Source of the DNA: Bacteroidota bacterium
GTDB lineage: Bacteria; Bacteroidota; Bacteroidia; B-17B0; Aurantibacillaceae
DNA: 64,000 nt
Reading direction: 5' to 3'
Assembly (NCBI GenBank): GCA_016711805.1
Contig: JADJSH010000010.1
Location: 101,132 to 165,131, forward strand
A program made the translations under genes and the position numbers. Each line of letters begins with the position of its first letter. Positions within the stretch are counted from its first letter, which is position 1. Below are positions 44,485 through 52,759 of the stretch, in pieces. The notes below the pieces were generated by a model. The model made no database searches, was not told the DNA's origin, and saw only the letters and a program-made list of their open reading frames with translations.

Positions 44485-45641
44485 AACCAAATGTTGGAAT
44501 GAATTTCCAAATAAACGAAAATCAACAAGCCATAGCGGATATGATCCGCAAATTTGGCAAAGAACATATCTATCCTAAAATGATGGAATGGGACGAAGCA
44601 CAAACTTTTCCTGTAGACGTGTTCAAAAAACTAGGAGAATTAGGATTAATGGGTGTTGTAGTGCCTGAAGAGTACGGCGGTTCTGGATTATCATATACAG
44701 AATACGTTACAGCTATTATCGAGTTAAGTAAAATTTGTGGTTCTATAGGTTTATCTATGGCTGCTCACAACTCATTATGTACTGGTCATATTTTAGCTTT
44801 TGGTAATGATGCACAAAAAGCAAAATATTTACCAAAATTAGCTACAGCTGAGTGGATTGGTGCTTGGGGCTTAACTGAAACAGCCACCGGTTCGGATGCT
44901 GGTGGAATGGCTACTACCGCTGTTAAAGATGGCGACTATTATGTATTAAATGGTTCAAAAAACTTTATTACTCACGCCATAACTGGTAACGTAGCAGTTG
45001 TTATTGCTCGTACTGGAGAAAAAGGGGATAGCCATGGTATGTCTGCTTTCATTATCGAAAAAGGAACTCCAGGTTTTAAATCAGGTAAAAAAGAAAATAA
45101 ATTAGGAATGCGTGCTAGCGAAACAGCTGAATTAATCTTTGATAACTGCAGAGTTCACAAAGATCAATTGATGGGTAAAGAAGGCGACGGATTTATTCAA
45201 GCCATGAAAGTATTAGATGGCGGACGTATCTCTATTGCAGCATTAAGTTGTGGTATTGCGCGTGGTGCTTACGAATGCTCAGTAAAATATGCTAAAGAGC
45301 GTGAGCAATTTGGTAAACCAATTGCCCAATTTCAAGCAATTAGCTTTAAACTAGCTGATATGGCTACTGAATTAGAAGCAGCTGAATTATTAACATTCAA
45401 AGCAGCCGACTTAAAAAACCGTCACCAAAAAATGACTAAAGAAGGTGCTTTTGCAAAATACTACGCATCCGAAGTATGTGTTAGAAATGCAAATGAAGCC
45501 GTTCAAATTTTTGGAGGTTACGGATTTACAAAAGATTTCCCAGCAGAAAAATATTACCGTGATAGTAAATTATGTACTATCGGTGAAGGAACTAGTGAAA
45601 TTCAAAAACTAGTTATTAGCAGAGAATTATTAAAAGATTAA
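44466..45641 (+). CDS. Acyl-CoA dehydrogenase
   Basis: A 391-residue FAD enzyme with VVVPEEYGGSGLSY, the signature AWGLTETATGSDAGGMATTA (20 residues), the middle beta domain, DGGRISIAALSCGIARGA, KEREQFGKPIAQFQAI, and GEGTSEIQKLVISREL with the family's catalytic glutamate position. It matches the short/branched-chain type of acyl-CoA dehydrogenase, which introduces the first double bond in beta-oxidation and feeds electrons to ETF. The exact chain-length preference is not clear. The start overlaps the end of apt by 19 bases. Confidence 0.94.
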   Translation: MSSAVLEPNVGMNFQINENQQAIADMIRKFGKEHIYPKMMEWDEAQTFPVDVFKKLGELGLMGVVVPEEYGGSGLSYTEYVTAIIELSKICGSIGLSMAAHNSLCTGHILAFGNDAQKAKYLPKLATAEWIGAWGLTETATGSDAGGMATTAVKDGDYYVLNGSKNFITHAITGNVAVVIARTGEKGDSHGMSAFIIEKGTPGFKSGKKENKLGMRASETAELIFDNCRVHKDQLMGKEGDGFIQAMKVLDGGRISIAALSCGIARGAYECSVKYAKEREQFGKPIAQFQAISFKLADMATELEAAELLTFKAADLKNRHQKMTKEGAFAKYYASEVCVRNANEAVQIFGGYGFTKDFPAEKYYRDSKLCTIGEGTSEIQKLVISRELLKD

Positions 45642-45663
45642 TAATCTAATTAAATCAATATGA

Positions 45664-45693
45664 AAATTGCCCGAGTATCGGGCAATTTTTTTT
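45664..45693 (+). terminator. Intrinsic terminator after acyl-CoA dehydrogenase
   Basis: AAATTGCCCG pairs perfectly with CGGGCAATTT around AGTAT and is followed by eight T residues in total. Confidence 0.9.
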
Positions 45694-45713
45694 GTATATA
45701 ATCGTTTCTTAGA

Positions 45714-46496
45714 ATGATCTATACTAAAAAAATTATTTTATTATCTTGTTTCTTTATTTCTCAACTAAAAGCACAAACAGATACGTTAATTACCCTTAGT
45801 GGAAAAAAAGAACCTGTAATTATTACAGAAATAACTACATCAGAAGTTATTTATAAACTCCCTAATAATATAGATTTACCCCTACTTCACTTCAAAAGAA
45901 ATCAGTTATCACAAATTATATTTAAGGATGGGACAAGCATTAATCCTAAATTCAAAAGTATCAACCCTTATGATAAAATTGAATATCCAAAAGCTAAGAC
46001 AATTATCTATTTTACGCCAACTAAACTTTTTCAAAATCATATTGCATTTGCATACGAGTATATCTTCCGAAAAAACATTGTAGGTATAAGAATCCCCGCC
46101 AGCGTCAGCTTTATGGACGCTTATACTTTAAAACCTCAAGGTGCCTTTTTACACAGAACAGATATTCACCGAACATTTACCACAGGAATTGACGTCAATT
46201 TTTATCCTCTTCAGATAGGTAAACTAAAGTATGTAACTGGTATTGGATTTCAATTCGCACAATTCGCTTACCGTTATTATCCTAGCTATTATGGTAATAA
46301 TTATATAAAAGAACCAAAAATAGAGACTGGAAATCACTATTCCTTTGTTATTAATAATGGCATTATTAGTCAAGTAACTAAACACCTTATTATTTGTGGA
46401 ACAATAGGCACAGGATCTCAAATTGAAATAGGGCCATATTACCAAACGGCAGGCCTTCGTTTAAATGCAACAATTAATATAGGTTATACATTTTGA
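45714..46496 (+). CDS. Exported hypothetical protein, probable outer membrane barrel
   Basis: A 260-residue protein with a signal peptide ending QLKAQ. The first part resembles short beta-domain leaders (DTLITLSGKKEPVIITEI, SEVIYKLP). From about residue 100 it shows alternating aromatic strands (HIAFAYEYIF, RTFTTGIDVNFYPLQ, YVTGIGFQFAQFAYRYYP, LIICGTIGTGS) ending in NATINIGYTF with a terminal Phe, typical of outer membrane barrels. I do not recognise a named family. It is flanked by terminators, so it is transcribed alone. Confidence 0.7.
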   Translation: MIYTKKIILLSCFFISQLKAQTDTLITLSGKKEPVIITEITTSEVIYKLPNNIDLPLLHFKRNQLSQIIFKDGTSINPKFKSINPYDKIEYPKAKTIIYFTPTKLFQNHIAFAYEYIFRKNIVGIRIPASVSFMDAYTLKPQGAFLHRTDIHRTFTTGIDVNFYPLQIGKLKYVTGIGFQFAQFAYRYYPSYYGNNYIKEPKIETGNHYSFVINNGIISQVTKHLIICGTIGTGSQIEIGPYYQTAGLRLNATINIGYTF

Positions 46497-46499
46497 AAC

Positions 46500-46531
46500 A
46501 AAAAAGCTTCGCTAAATAGCGAAGCTTTTTT
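46500..46531. terminator. Bidirectional intrinsic terminator
   Basis: AAAAAAGCTTCGCT-AAAT-AGCGAAGCTTTTTT is a perfect 14-base stem between convergent genes, with A and T runs on both sides. Confidence 0.92.
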
Positions 46532-46549
46532 GTTTTAAAATTATTTTTA

Positions 46550-47536
46550 CTACCAACCTAAAACCCAAGAGAAAATTAACGGTGCAACAATCGTTGCATC
46601 ACTTTCTACAATAAATTTAGGTGTGTGAATATCTAATTTACCCCAAGTAATTTTTTCGTTTGGCACAGCTCCTGAGTAAGAACCGTAAGAAGTAGTTGAA
46701 TCTGAAATTTGACAGAAATAACTCCAGAAAGGCACGTCATGCATTTCCATATCTTGATATAACATTGGCACAACACAGATAGGGAAATCTCCAGCAATAC
46801 CACCTCCAATTTGAAAGAAGCCAACTCCTTTTCCACCGCTATTTTTTGGATACCAATCCGCTAACCAAGCCATGTATTCAATACCACTTTTCATGGTACT
46901 AGCTTTAATTTCACCTTTAATCACATAAGAAGCAAAAATATTTCCCATTGTACTATCTTCCCATCCTGGAACAACGATAGGTAAGTTTTTTTCAGCTGCT
47001 GCTAACATCCAACTATCTTTTGGATCAATTTCGTAGTATTGCTTTAACTCACCACTTAATAAAATTTTGTACATATATTCATGTGGAAAATAACGCTCAC
47101 CTGCTGTATCAGCATCTTTCCAAATTTTATGAATGTGTTTTTGTAAACGTCGAAAAGCTTCTTCTTCAGGAATACAAGTATCTGTAACGCGGTTATAATG
47201 ATTTTCTAATAAATCCCACTCTTCTTGAGGAGATAAATCACGGTAATTAGGAACACGCTTGTAGTGACTGTGAGCCACTAAGTTCATAATATCTTCTTCT
47301 AAGTTAGCACCAGTACAAGAAATAATGTCAATTTTACCTTGACGAATCATTTCTGCTAATGACTTACCTAATTCAGCAGTACTCATAGCACCAGCTAAAG
47401 TCACCATCATTTTACCACCTTCGGTTAAATGTGTTTCGTATCCTTTAGCAGCATCTACTAAAGCAGCTGCGTTAAAATGTTTATAATGATGTTCTACAAA
47501 TTTAGAAATTGGGCCTTTGTTAGCTGCTGTTGACAT
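46550..47536 (-). CDS. Deoxyhypusine synthase family protein
   Basis: A 328-residue protein of the deoxyhypusine/homospermidine synthase fold. It has VTLAGAMSTAELGKSLAEMI, ISCTGANLEEDIMNLVAHSHY, IGGGIAGDFPICVVPML, DSTTSYGSYSGAVPNEKITWGKL with the lysine at the position of the catalytic residue, and the ESDATIVAPLIFSWVLG end. In eukaryotes and archaea the enzyme uses spermidine to modify eIF5A, but bacteria lack that target, so the bacterial substrate is open. It is probably a polyamine aminobutyl-transfer enzyme. The family call is firm; the reaction is uncertain. Confidence 0.9.
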   Translation of the reverse strand: MSTAANKGPISKFVEHHYKHFNAAALVDAAKGYETHLTEGGKMMVTLAGAMSTAELGKSLAEMIRQGKIDIISCTGANLEEDIMNLVAHSHYKRVPNYRDLSPQEEWDLLENHYNRVTDTCIPEEEAFRRLQKHIHKIWKDADTAGERYFPHEYMYKILLSGELKQYYEIDPKDSWMLAAAEKNLPIVVPGWEDSTMGNIFASYVIKGEIKASTMKSGIEYMAWLADWYPKNSGGKGVGFFQIGGGIAGDFPICVVPMLYQDMEMHDVPFWSYFCQISDSTTSYGSYSGAVPNEKITWGKLDIHTPKFIVESDATIVAPLIFSWVLGW

Positions 47537-47557
47537 ATTAATAGTTTTTTAGTGGCG

Positions 47558-47565
47558 CAAATTTA
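47558..47565 (-). promoter_or_regulatory. -7 promoter box for the deoxyhypusine synthase-like gene
   Basis: On the minus strand this reads TAAATTTG, an exact TAnnTTTG match 21 bases before the start. Confidence 0.5.
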
Positions 47566-47610
47566 GTATTTATCGTGTAATATTTATGTTAACAAGCTAC
47601 TTTATTCCAT

Positions 47611-47643
47611 AAAAAAACCTCGTATCAAACGAGGCTTTTTTTA
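47611..47643 (-). terminator. Intrinsic terminator
   Basis: AAAAAAACCTCG and CGAGGCTTTTTTT pair around TATCAAA. On the minus strand this lies just after the lipoprotein gene at 47659-48489. Confidence 0.8.
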
Positions 47644-47658
47644 TATTATTGAGAAGTA

Positions 47659-48489
47659 TTACTTTTTAATTTTAAATTCATAGTAATCATTGTCTTTGCC
47701 AGCTACATCAACTATATCAGTAATTCTAATAACAGCATATTTACTAGTTGATACACTTCCTAATTTAGTAATAATGATATCGCCAACTGCTACATTAGAT
47801 AATACAGAATACTTTATACCTGTAGTATAAGCATTGATTGCTGTAGAATCTGTTGCATTGGCATAATCATAGCCATTAAATAAAACAAATTTACCTCCTG
47901 CAGGTGATCTCCACTCTTTTGATAGTGTTGTATTAGCTCCAGAATAATCTTGAATATCTCTAGAAGCTGTATCCGCCGTGGAAGAAAATTCTCCGATATT
48001 AGACTCTAAATTGTAAGCATCGTGATTAATAGATGTGTTGGAATACATTAAATGTCCTACTGTTTCGGTTAATATTATTGCTTGACTAACAGTTGCTGCA
48101 CTAACATATATCCTTTTAAAATTAGTGCTCGTCATACTATTTTCATCTACTGCTTGAAATGTTACAAGTATCGATTTTCCCTCGGTACTTGCTGGTATAC
48201 GGTAGTAAAAATTAAATGTTGTACCTGATGTTGTTACTATAGAGTCTAAAACTGTAACTGGAAACTCATTATCAACCTGCGCTCTAATAACAACATTTGA
48301 TAATCTAGCTGTTGTACTTACAGATACTCCAAATGTAATCAAATCACCAACTTTAGCGTAAATATGCTGTGGAGATGGAGTGATTAAAACAATAGGAGCA
48401 GTTTTGTCATCTTTTTTGCAACTAAAGAAAATAGTTGATAAAACTAAAATTGAAATTAAGGCCAGAAGGGAAAGTTTTATTTGTTTCAT
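47659..48489 (-). CDS. Hypothetical surface lipoprotein with Ig-like domain
   Basis: A 276-residue protein with a lipoprotein signal (SIFFSC-type lipobox, here TIFFSC with C24, followed by KKDDK). Residues 30-130 look like an Ig/PKD-type beta sandwich (APIVLITPSPQHIYAKVGD, LSNVVIRAQVDNEFPV, KSILVTFQAVDENSMTS). The C-terminal half (DTASRDIQDYSG, FVLFNGYDYANATDS, VGDIIITKLG, YAVIRITDIVDVAGKDNDYYEF in part) forms a second domain. The family is unknown to me; related lipoproteins are common in Bacteroidota. It has terminators on both sides. Confidence 0.7.
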   Translation of the reverse strand: MKQIKLSLLALISILVLSTIFFSCKKDDKTAPIVLITPSPQHIYAKVGDLITFGVSVSTTARLSNVVIRAQVDNEFPVTVLDSIVTTSGTTFNFYYRIPASTEGKSILVTFQAVDENSMTSTNFKRIYVSAATVSQAIILTETVGHLMYSNTSINHDAYNLESNIGEFSSTADTASRDIQDYSGANTTLSKEWRSPAGGKFVLFNGYDYANATDSTAINAYTTGIKYSVLSNVAVGDIIITKLGSVSTSKYAVIRITDIVDVAGKDNDYYEFKIKK

Positions 48490-48517
48490 TTTTTTTTATT
48501 ATTAATCACATAAAATT

Positions 48518-48558
48518 AAAAAAAAGACCTACATCAATTTTGATGTAGGTCTTTTTTT
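48518..48558. terminator. Strong bidirectional intrinsic terminator
   Basis: AAAGACCTACATCA pairs perfectly with TGATGTAGGTCTTT around ATTT, flanked by long A and T runs. It lies between two minus-strand genes and ends the DUF6567 transcript. Confidence 0.92.
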
Positions 48559-48576
48559 ATTAACAAAGTAATTAGC

Positions 48577-48981
48577 TTACTTAGTTTTGATTTTGAAAGC
48601 TTTCGCTCTAACATTTAAAGTTACTTTTCTTCCTAAAAAAGCTTGATTTGTTGTACTTTCAGATGAAATAGGTAAAACGAAATCAGCATCTGGCTTTTGA
48701 TTTAACGCATCGTACAATGCATTATTATAAGCTCTATCAAGAGTAACACCTCCTAATAAACCACCAGTGCTTGCAGTATGGTTTCTTCTTCCACCGTAAG
48801 GTATCCCTAAGAAATAATACTGAGTTGCTGTTCCTGCTACTTCACCTACATAATCCAAATCTGAACTTTGAAAGTTCACTCTTGCTTCTATTTGTGCACC
48901 AGCAATCGTTTTGTTGCGCATAGTACAAGAACTAGCAAGCAACAAGATCGAAAACGTGCTTAATATTAATATTTTTTTCAT
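48577..48981 (-). CDS. DUF6567 family lipoprotein
   Basis: A 134-residue lipoprotein with signal MKKILILSTFSILLLASSC (lipobox ASSC, C19). The mature part has GAQIEARVNFQSSDLDYVGE, TATQYYFLGIPYGGRR, LDRAYNNALYDALNQKPDAD and RKVTLNVRAKAFKIK, which fit DUF6567. It is probably anchored in the outer membrane or periplasm. The function is unknown. It lies between an outer membrane barrel gene upstream and a strong terminator, so the two are probably co-transcribed. Confidence 0.8.
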   Translation of the reverse strand: MKKILILSTFSILLLASSCTMRNKTIAGAQIEARVNFQSSDLDYVGEVAGTATQYYFLGIPYGGRRNHTASTGGLLGGVTLDRAYNNALYDALNQKPDADFVLPISSESTTNQAFLGRKVTLNVRAKAFKIKTK

Positions 48982-49025
48982 ATGTATGTGTTCTTTTTAA
49001 TTATTATTACTAAACTATATTAATA

Positions 49026-49889
49026 TTATCTAGCGAAATAGATATGTAAAACAATTCTAACATCTTGGTTAGTGTTTGCATTAAATTCTCTTCTTTTTAA
49101 TTTAGAGTATTTTGCTGAAGTTGCTCCTACTGCTGTACTAGCTAATTCTTCTTTGTAAGTTACAGAGTAACTAGTGCTAGATGCAGCATCAGAAACTTCT
49201 TGTTTTACTTTAGTAACTCCACCAAATGTCCATTTAGCATTCCATCCATATTCTAAACCAATAGACATAGGTAAATGACCTAAAAATACATTAAAACCAG
49301 TAATAACACCTAAACCTACGTTAGTAGTGTTAGTTTTTCTGTTAGTAAAGTTTTTATCGCCATTTGCGTAAGTGTAATTTTTTGTAGATTTATCGCTACC
49401 GAATCCTAAATATAAATCTGCACCAACATAAGCATCAAAAATATTTGCTGCTACGAAATGCTTCTCAATACCTGGAACGATTTCATACATTCTCTCAACA
49501 GTTTTATCTTTTACATCAGTAAAATTATCATAAAGAGCAGATCCATTATTTGCAGTTGACGGAGCGTAAACTGCTGAAGAGTCAGCACCTGTACCTTTAA
49601 CTGTTAAGTTTTTGTTCATGAAACGAATTCCTGCGCGGATTACGATATCATCTGATTTGTAATATTTGTAAGTTAAAATGTTACCTGATTGTAAAGCATT
49701 ACCAGAAAATAATTTCGCGGTCATACCTGAGTCGTTAGCTAAAGATGTTCCTAGAACGAAAGCCATATCACCAGCCTTTGGTCTAGCACCATATTTAATT
49801 ACAGTCTCATCATTTTCTCTTGTTGAAAGCTGCGCAAAAGCAGAGGTTACCCCAAATGCCATTGCAATCATTAGTGCTGATTTTTTCAT
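49026..49889 (-). CDS. Outer membrane beta-barrel protein
   Basis: A 287-residue protein with a signal peptide ending TSAFAQ. The body has alternating strands: ILTYKYYKSDDIVIRAGIRF, ERMYEIVPGIEKHF, DAYVGADLYLGFG, VGLGVITGFNVFLGHLPMSI, LEYGWNAKWTFGG, and the end VRIVLHIYFAR. These are typical of the OmpA/OmpW-like barrels of Bacteroidota that lack a named function. A complete promoter (TTTG-N19-TACATTTG) lies about 80 bases upstream, leaving a long leader. Probably abundant, given that promoter. Confidence 0.82.
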   Translation of the reverse strand: MKKSALMIAMAFGVTSAFAQLSTRENDETVIKYGARPKAGDMAFVLGTSLANDSGMTAKLFSGNALQSGNILTYKYYKSDDIVIRAGIRFMNKNLTVKGTGADSSAVYAPSTANNGSALYDNFTDVKDKTVERMYEIVPGIEKHFVAANIFDAYVGADLYLGFGSDKSTKNYTYANGDKNFTNRKTNTTNVGLGVITGFNVFLGHLPMSIGLEYGWNAKWTFGGVTKVKQEVSDAASSTSYSVTYKEELASTAVGATSAKYSKLKRREFNANTNQDVRIVLHIYFAR

Positions 49890-49970
49890 AAATTGTTTTT
49901 TTAGTTTAATTTAATTGTTTTTTTACTTTATCTGATATTAAGTTGCACACCAATATCAAATTTGGTACCG

Positions 49971-50001
49971 CAAATGTAAGTATTAAATATAAAATGCCAA
50001 A
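49971..50001 (-). promoter_or_regulatory. Complete Bacteroidota promoter (-33 and -7) for the outer membrane protein gene
   Basis: On the minus strand TTTG (50001-49998) is followed after 19 bases by TACATTTG (49978-49971). Both boxes and the spacing match the Bacteroidota promoter. The expected transcript has a leader of about 75 AT-rich bases. Confidence 0.7.
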
Positions 50002-50050
50002 TTCGTACAAATTTTATATTATAAACATCTCGCGGTTAATAATTTGAATT

Positions 50051-50731
50051 TTATTGTGATTTATTTTGGAGCATTGGCACAAATTTAAACTTCCCAAAAG
50101 CTTGTTTATTATACTCAGTAGCTGATTTTTTTACAATAACATTCATTACTTGTTCTTCCCCCTCGCCTAATGGTATTACTAAAATCCCACCTATAACCAA
50201 TTGAGCTAATAATTCTTCTGGAATATACGGTGCAGCTGCTGTGACAATAATTTTATCGAACGGAGCAAACTGAGGCATTCCTTTATAACCATCCCCATAA
50301 ACCAACTTAGCTCCTTTATAACCTAACAATGGCAAAAACACTTTAGTTTTATCAAAGAGTTCTTTTTGACGCTCTATTGAATATACTTTTGCTCCCATTT
50401 CTAATAATACCGCTGTTTGATAACCACAACCTGTTCCTATTTCCAGTACTTTTTCTCCTCTCACAATGTTTAGTTTCTCTGTCTGAAATGCCACTGTAAA
50501 TGGATGAGAAATAGTTTGACCAGCCCCTATTTTCAAAGCTTTGTCTGAATAAGCATGATCCAATAATGCTGGGCGCTCGGTTGATTGATCAAAAAACAAA
50601 TGGCGGGGTATTTTTAAAATCGAATTTAAAACTGCCTGACTCGTAATTCCTTTTTCTTTTAACTGCTCTACCAATCGCTTCCTCTTTCCTTGGTATAAAT
50701 ATTCGTCTTCTTTATTTGTATTAAGTAACAT
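50051..50731 (-). CDS. pcm: Protein-L-isoaspartate(D-aspartate) O-methyltransferase
   Basis: A 226-residue methyltransferase with GAGQTISHPFTVAFQTEKL, the SAM motif VLEIGTGCGYQTAVL, the post-I VYSIERQ segment, GDGYKGMPQFAPFDKIIVTAAA, and VIGGILVIPLGEG. It methylates isoaspartyl residues of damaged proteins to start their repair in the cytoplasm. Length is normal. It is divergent from the Gfo/Idh/MocA oxidoreductase gene. Confidence 0.95.
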   Translation of the reverse strand: MLLNTNKEDEYLYQGKRKRLVEQLKEKGITSQAVLNSILKIPRHLFFDQSTERPALLDHAYSDKALKIGAGQTISHPFTVAFQTEKLNIVRGEKVLEIGTGCGYQTAVLLEMGAKVYSIERQKELFDKTKVFLPLLGYKGAKLVYGDGYKGMPQFAPFDKIIVTAAAPYIPEELLAQLVIGGILVIPLGEGEEQVMNVIVKKSATEYNKQAFGKFKFVPMLQNKSQ

Positions 50732-50809
50732 GCTATAAACTTAATTATAATAAACAATCCAGTTTTAATATAAAAAAATGATTTCTAACAATTAGTTTTT
50801 AATAGATAT

Positions 50810-50817
50810 TACATTTG
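50810..50817 (+). promoter_or_regulatory. -7 promoter box for the Gfo/Idh/MocA gene
   Basis: TACATTTG matches TAnnTTTG 15 bases before the ATG at 50833. This supports that ATG over the TTG at 50815, which overlaps the box. Confidence 0.5.
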
Positions 50818-50832
50818 CAAAAAAAGCTATTA

Positions 50833-51807
50833 ATGAACGTTGGAATTGTTGGATTAGGACACTTAGGTAAAATTCACTTAAAATTATTGGGAGAAATTCC
50901 TCAGTATACTATTAAGGCAATTTATGATATTGATAACCACGTCATTGCCAATTTAACCTATCAAAAAGACGTAACTATCTGTGACAATTATGATGAGTTG
51001 TTGCAATTGTGTGAAGTTGTTTTAATTATTACACCTACTTCTACACATTTTGAATTAGCAAGTAAAGCAATTAAAAAAGGAAAACACGTGTTTATTGAAA
51101 ACCCAGCTACCGACAACCCAGATGACACAAAAATTTTGATAAATCTTGCTAAAGAGGCTGGAGTTATAGTTCAAGTAGGACACGTTGAACGCTTTAATCC
51201 TGCATTTACGGCTGCTAAAGATTATTTTGAAAATCCATCCTTTATTGAAATAGAACGATTAGCCTGCTACAATTCAAGAGGAACCGACGTGTCTGTTGTA
51301 TTAGATCTAATGATACACGATATTGACTTATTATTAAACACCGTTAAAAGCAAAATTCGTAAAATATCGGCGTCTGGAGCTTCAGTTATTAGTAAAACAG
51401 CCGATTGGGCTAAAGTAAGAATAGAATTTGATAATGGTTGCCTTGCCAATTTAACAGCCAATCGCGTGGCAGTAAGTAATGTTCGAAAAATGACCGTGTT
51501 TCAAAAAAACACTTTTATTCATGTCGACTTATTAAATAAATCAACAAGCGTTCACAAAATAGTACCGATTACCTCTCTCACAAATCAAAAAGGGATTTTA
51601 CTGAATCCAGGCGAAGGATTACAGCAATTTGAAATGCTTCAAAATCAGCCAATTATTCACCCAGTAAATGCGATAAAAACCGAATTAGAGATTTTTTATA
51701 AGAGCATTACCGAAAACTATCCTTTAGCTGTTTCGTTAGCTGACGCGGAAATTGCCCTTCAAGTAGTGAGAGAAATTGAACTACAACTCAATCCTCTCAG
51801 AAAATAA
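50833..51807 (+). CDS. Gfo/Idh/MocA family NAD(P)-dependent oxidoreductase
   Basis: I choose the ATG at 50833 (MNVGIVGLGHLGKIHLKLL), which puts the GxGxxG Rossmann motif (GLGHLG) at the usual position. The 324-residue protein has TPTSTHFELASKAIKKGKHV, the conserved E-N-P segment FIENPAT, VGHVERFNPAF, and LDLMIHDIDLLL with the catalytic histidine. The family acts on sugars and sugar nucleotides. Its place before a lipoprotein and a sugar-phosphate transferase suggests a role in envelope polysaccharide synthesis, though the exact substrate cannot be told. Confidence 0.9.
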   Translation: MNVGIVGLGHLGKIHLKLLGEIPQYTIKAIYDIDNHVIANLTYQKDVTICDNYDELLQLCEVVLIITPTSTHFELASKAIKKGKHVFIENPATDNPDDTKILINLAKEAGVIVQVGHVERFNPAFTAAKDYFENPSFIEIERLACYNSRGTDVSVVLDLMIHDIDLLLNTVKSKIRKISASGASVISKTADWAKVRIEFDNGCLANLTANRVAVSNVRKMTVFQKNTFIHVDLLNKSTSVHKIVPITSLTNQKGILLNPGEGLQQFEMLQNQPIIHPVNAIKTELEIFYKSITENYPLAVSLADAEIALQVVREIELQLNPLRK

Positions 51808-51889
51808 AGGTCACCATTCTAAAAAAATATTTTTATTTTTTTGCTTTCTTAATACAATAAGTGCTTTATATTTACGTTCTAATACCAAT

Positions 51890-52759
51890 ATGCGCCAATA
51901 TTTACTGTACTTTTTACTGTTTTGTAACTTATTATTCTTTGTTTCTTGTAAAAAAGATAAATTGAAAGCTCCCAAAGCATCCTTTTTGGTAGTAAATAAT
52001 GTTACAATAAAAACAACAGCCCTCCAAGGTGCTAATAGCCATAAAATTGTGGATATTTGGTATTATGTAGATGGCGAATTTAAAGGCGTTTTCCCAGTTG
52101 GTAGTGTCATGCCAATCATATCTAATGGAAATGCAGAGATTACCTTATTTGCGGGAATAAAAAACAATGGTATTTCTTCAACGAGACAACCTTACGCCAT
52201 TTATAATTCCAAAACAATTAATTTAGAAATTGAACCTGGCAAAACTTATACGATTTCTCCTGAATTTGAATACAATACAACTGCTTTCTTTTACTATGCA
52301 GACAATTTTGATTTAAATCCTGGACAGGGTAGTTTTTTTTCATATCAAGGAGATTTGCCTCCAACAAATACCAAAGATTTTGATATGACCAAATCCTTTG
52401 GTGGCATTGGAGGTTCGATATATATGACGATGACAGACTCTAAACCAACTTCTAAATTAATACAAGCAAATGCTTATTATTTACCAGATGGAGGTGCTGT
52501 TATATATGTAGAATTAGATTACAGGAGCAATCAACCTTTTAATGTTGGTATTATTGGAATTAATTCAGCAGGAGGTGAAGATAAAAGAAGTGTTGTTACC
52601 GTAAACTCCTCTTATGACTGGAATCATATTTATATCCAGTTAACTTCAACTGTTAGTACACCTCCTACTTATGGCGCATATAAAGTATACATAGAAGCTA
52701 TTAAAGAAGTAAATTCTCCTGAAATATATATTGACAACGCTAAACTGATTTATCAATAA
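51890..52759 (+). CDS. Hypothetical lipoprotein
   Basis: I start at the ATG at 51890, because MRQYLLYFLLFCNLLFFVSC (lipobox FVSC) is a proper lipoprotein signal; a longer frame to 51776 would overlap the preceding gene and lacks this. The mature protein is about 270 residues of beta-rich sequence: DIWYYVDGEFKGVFPVGS, AEITLFAGIKNNG, then GKTYTISPEFEY, and a C-terminal domain (KSFGGIGGSIYMTMTD, GGAVIYVELDYRSNQ, YIDNAKLIYQ) that resembles a carbohydrate-binding-type jelly roll. The next gene starts at the base after its stop. The function is unknown. Confidence 0.72.
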   Translation: MRQYLLYFLLFCNLLFFVSCKKDKLKAPKASFLVVNNVTIKTTALQGANSHKIVDIWYYVDGEFKGVFPVGSVMPIISNGNAEITLFAGIKNNGISSTRQPYAIYNSKTINLEIEPGKTYTISPEFEYNTTAFFYYADNFDLNPGQGSFFSYQGDLPPTNTKDFDMTKSFGGIGGSIYMTMTDSKPTSKLIQANAYYLPDGGAVIYVELDYRSNQPFNVGIIGINSAGGEDKRSVVTVNSSYDWNHIYIQLTSTVSTPPTYGAYKVYIEAIKEVNSPEIYIDNAKLIYQ

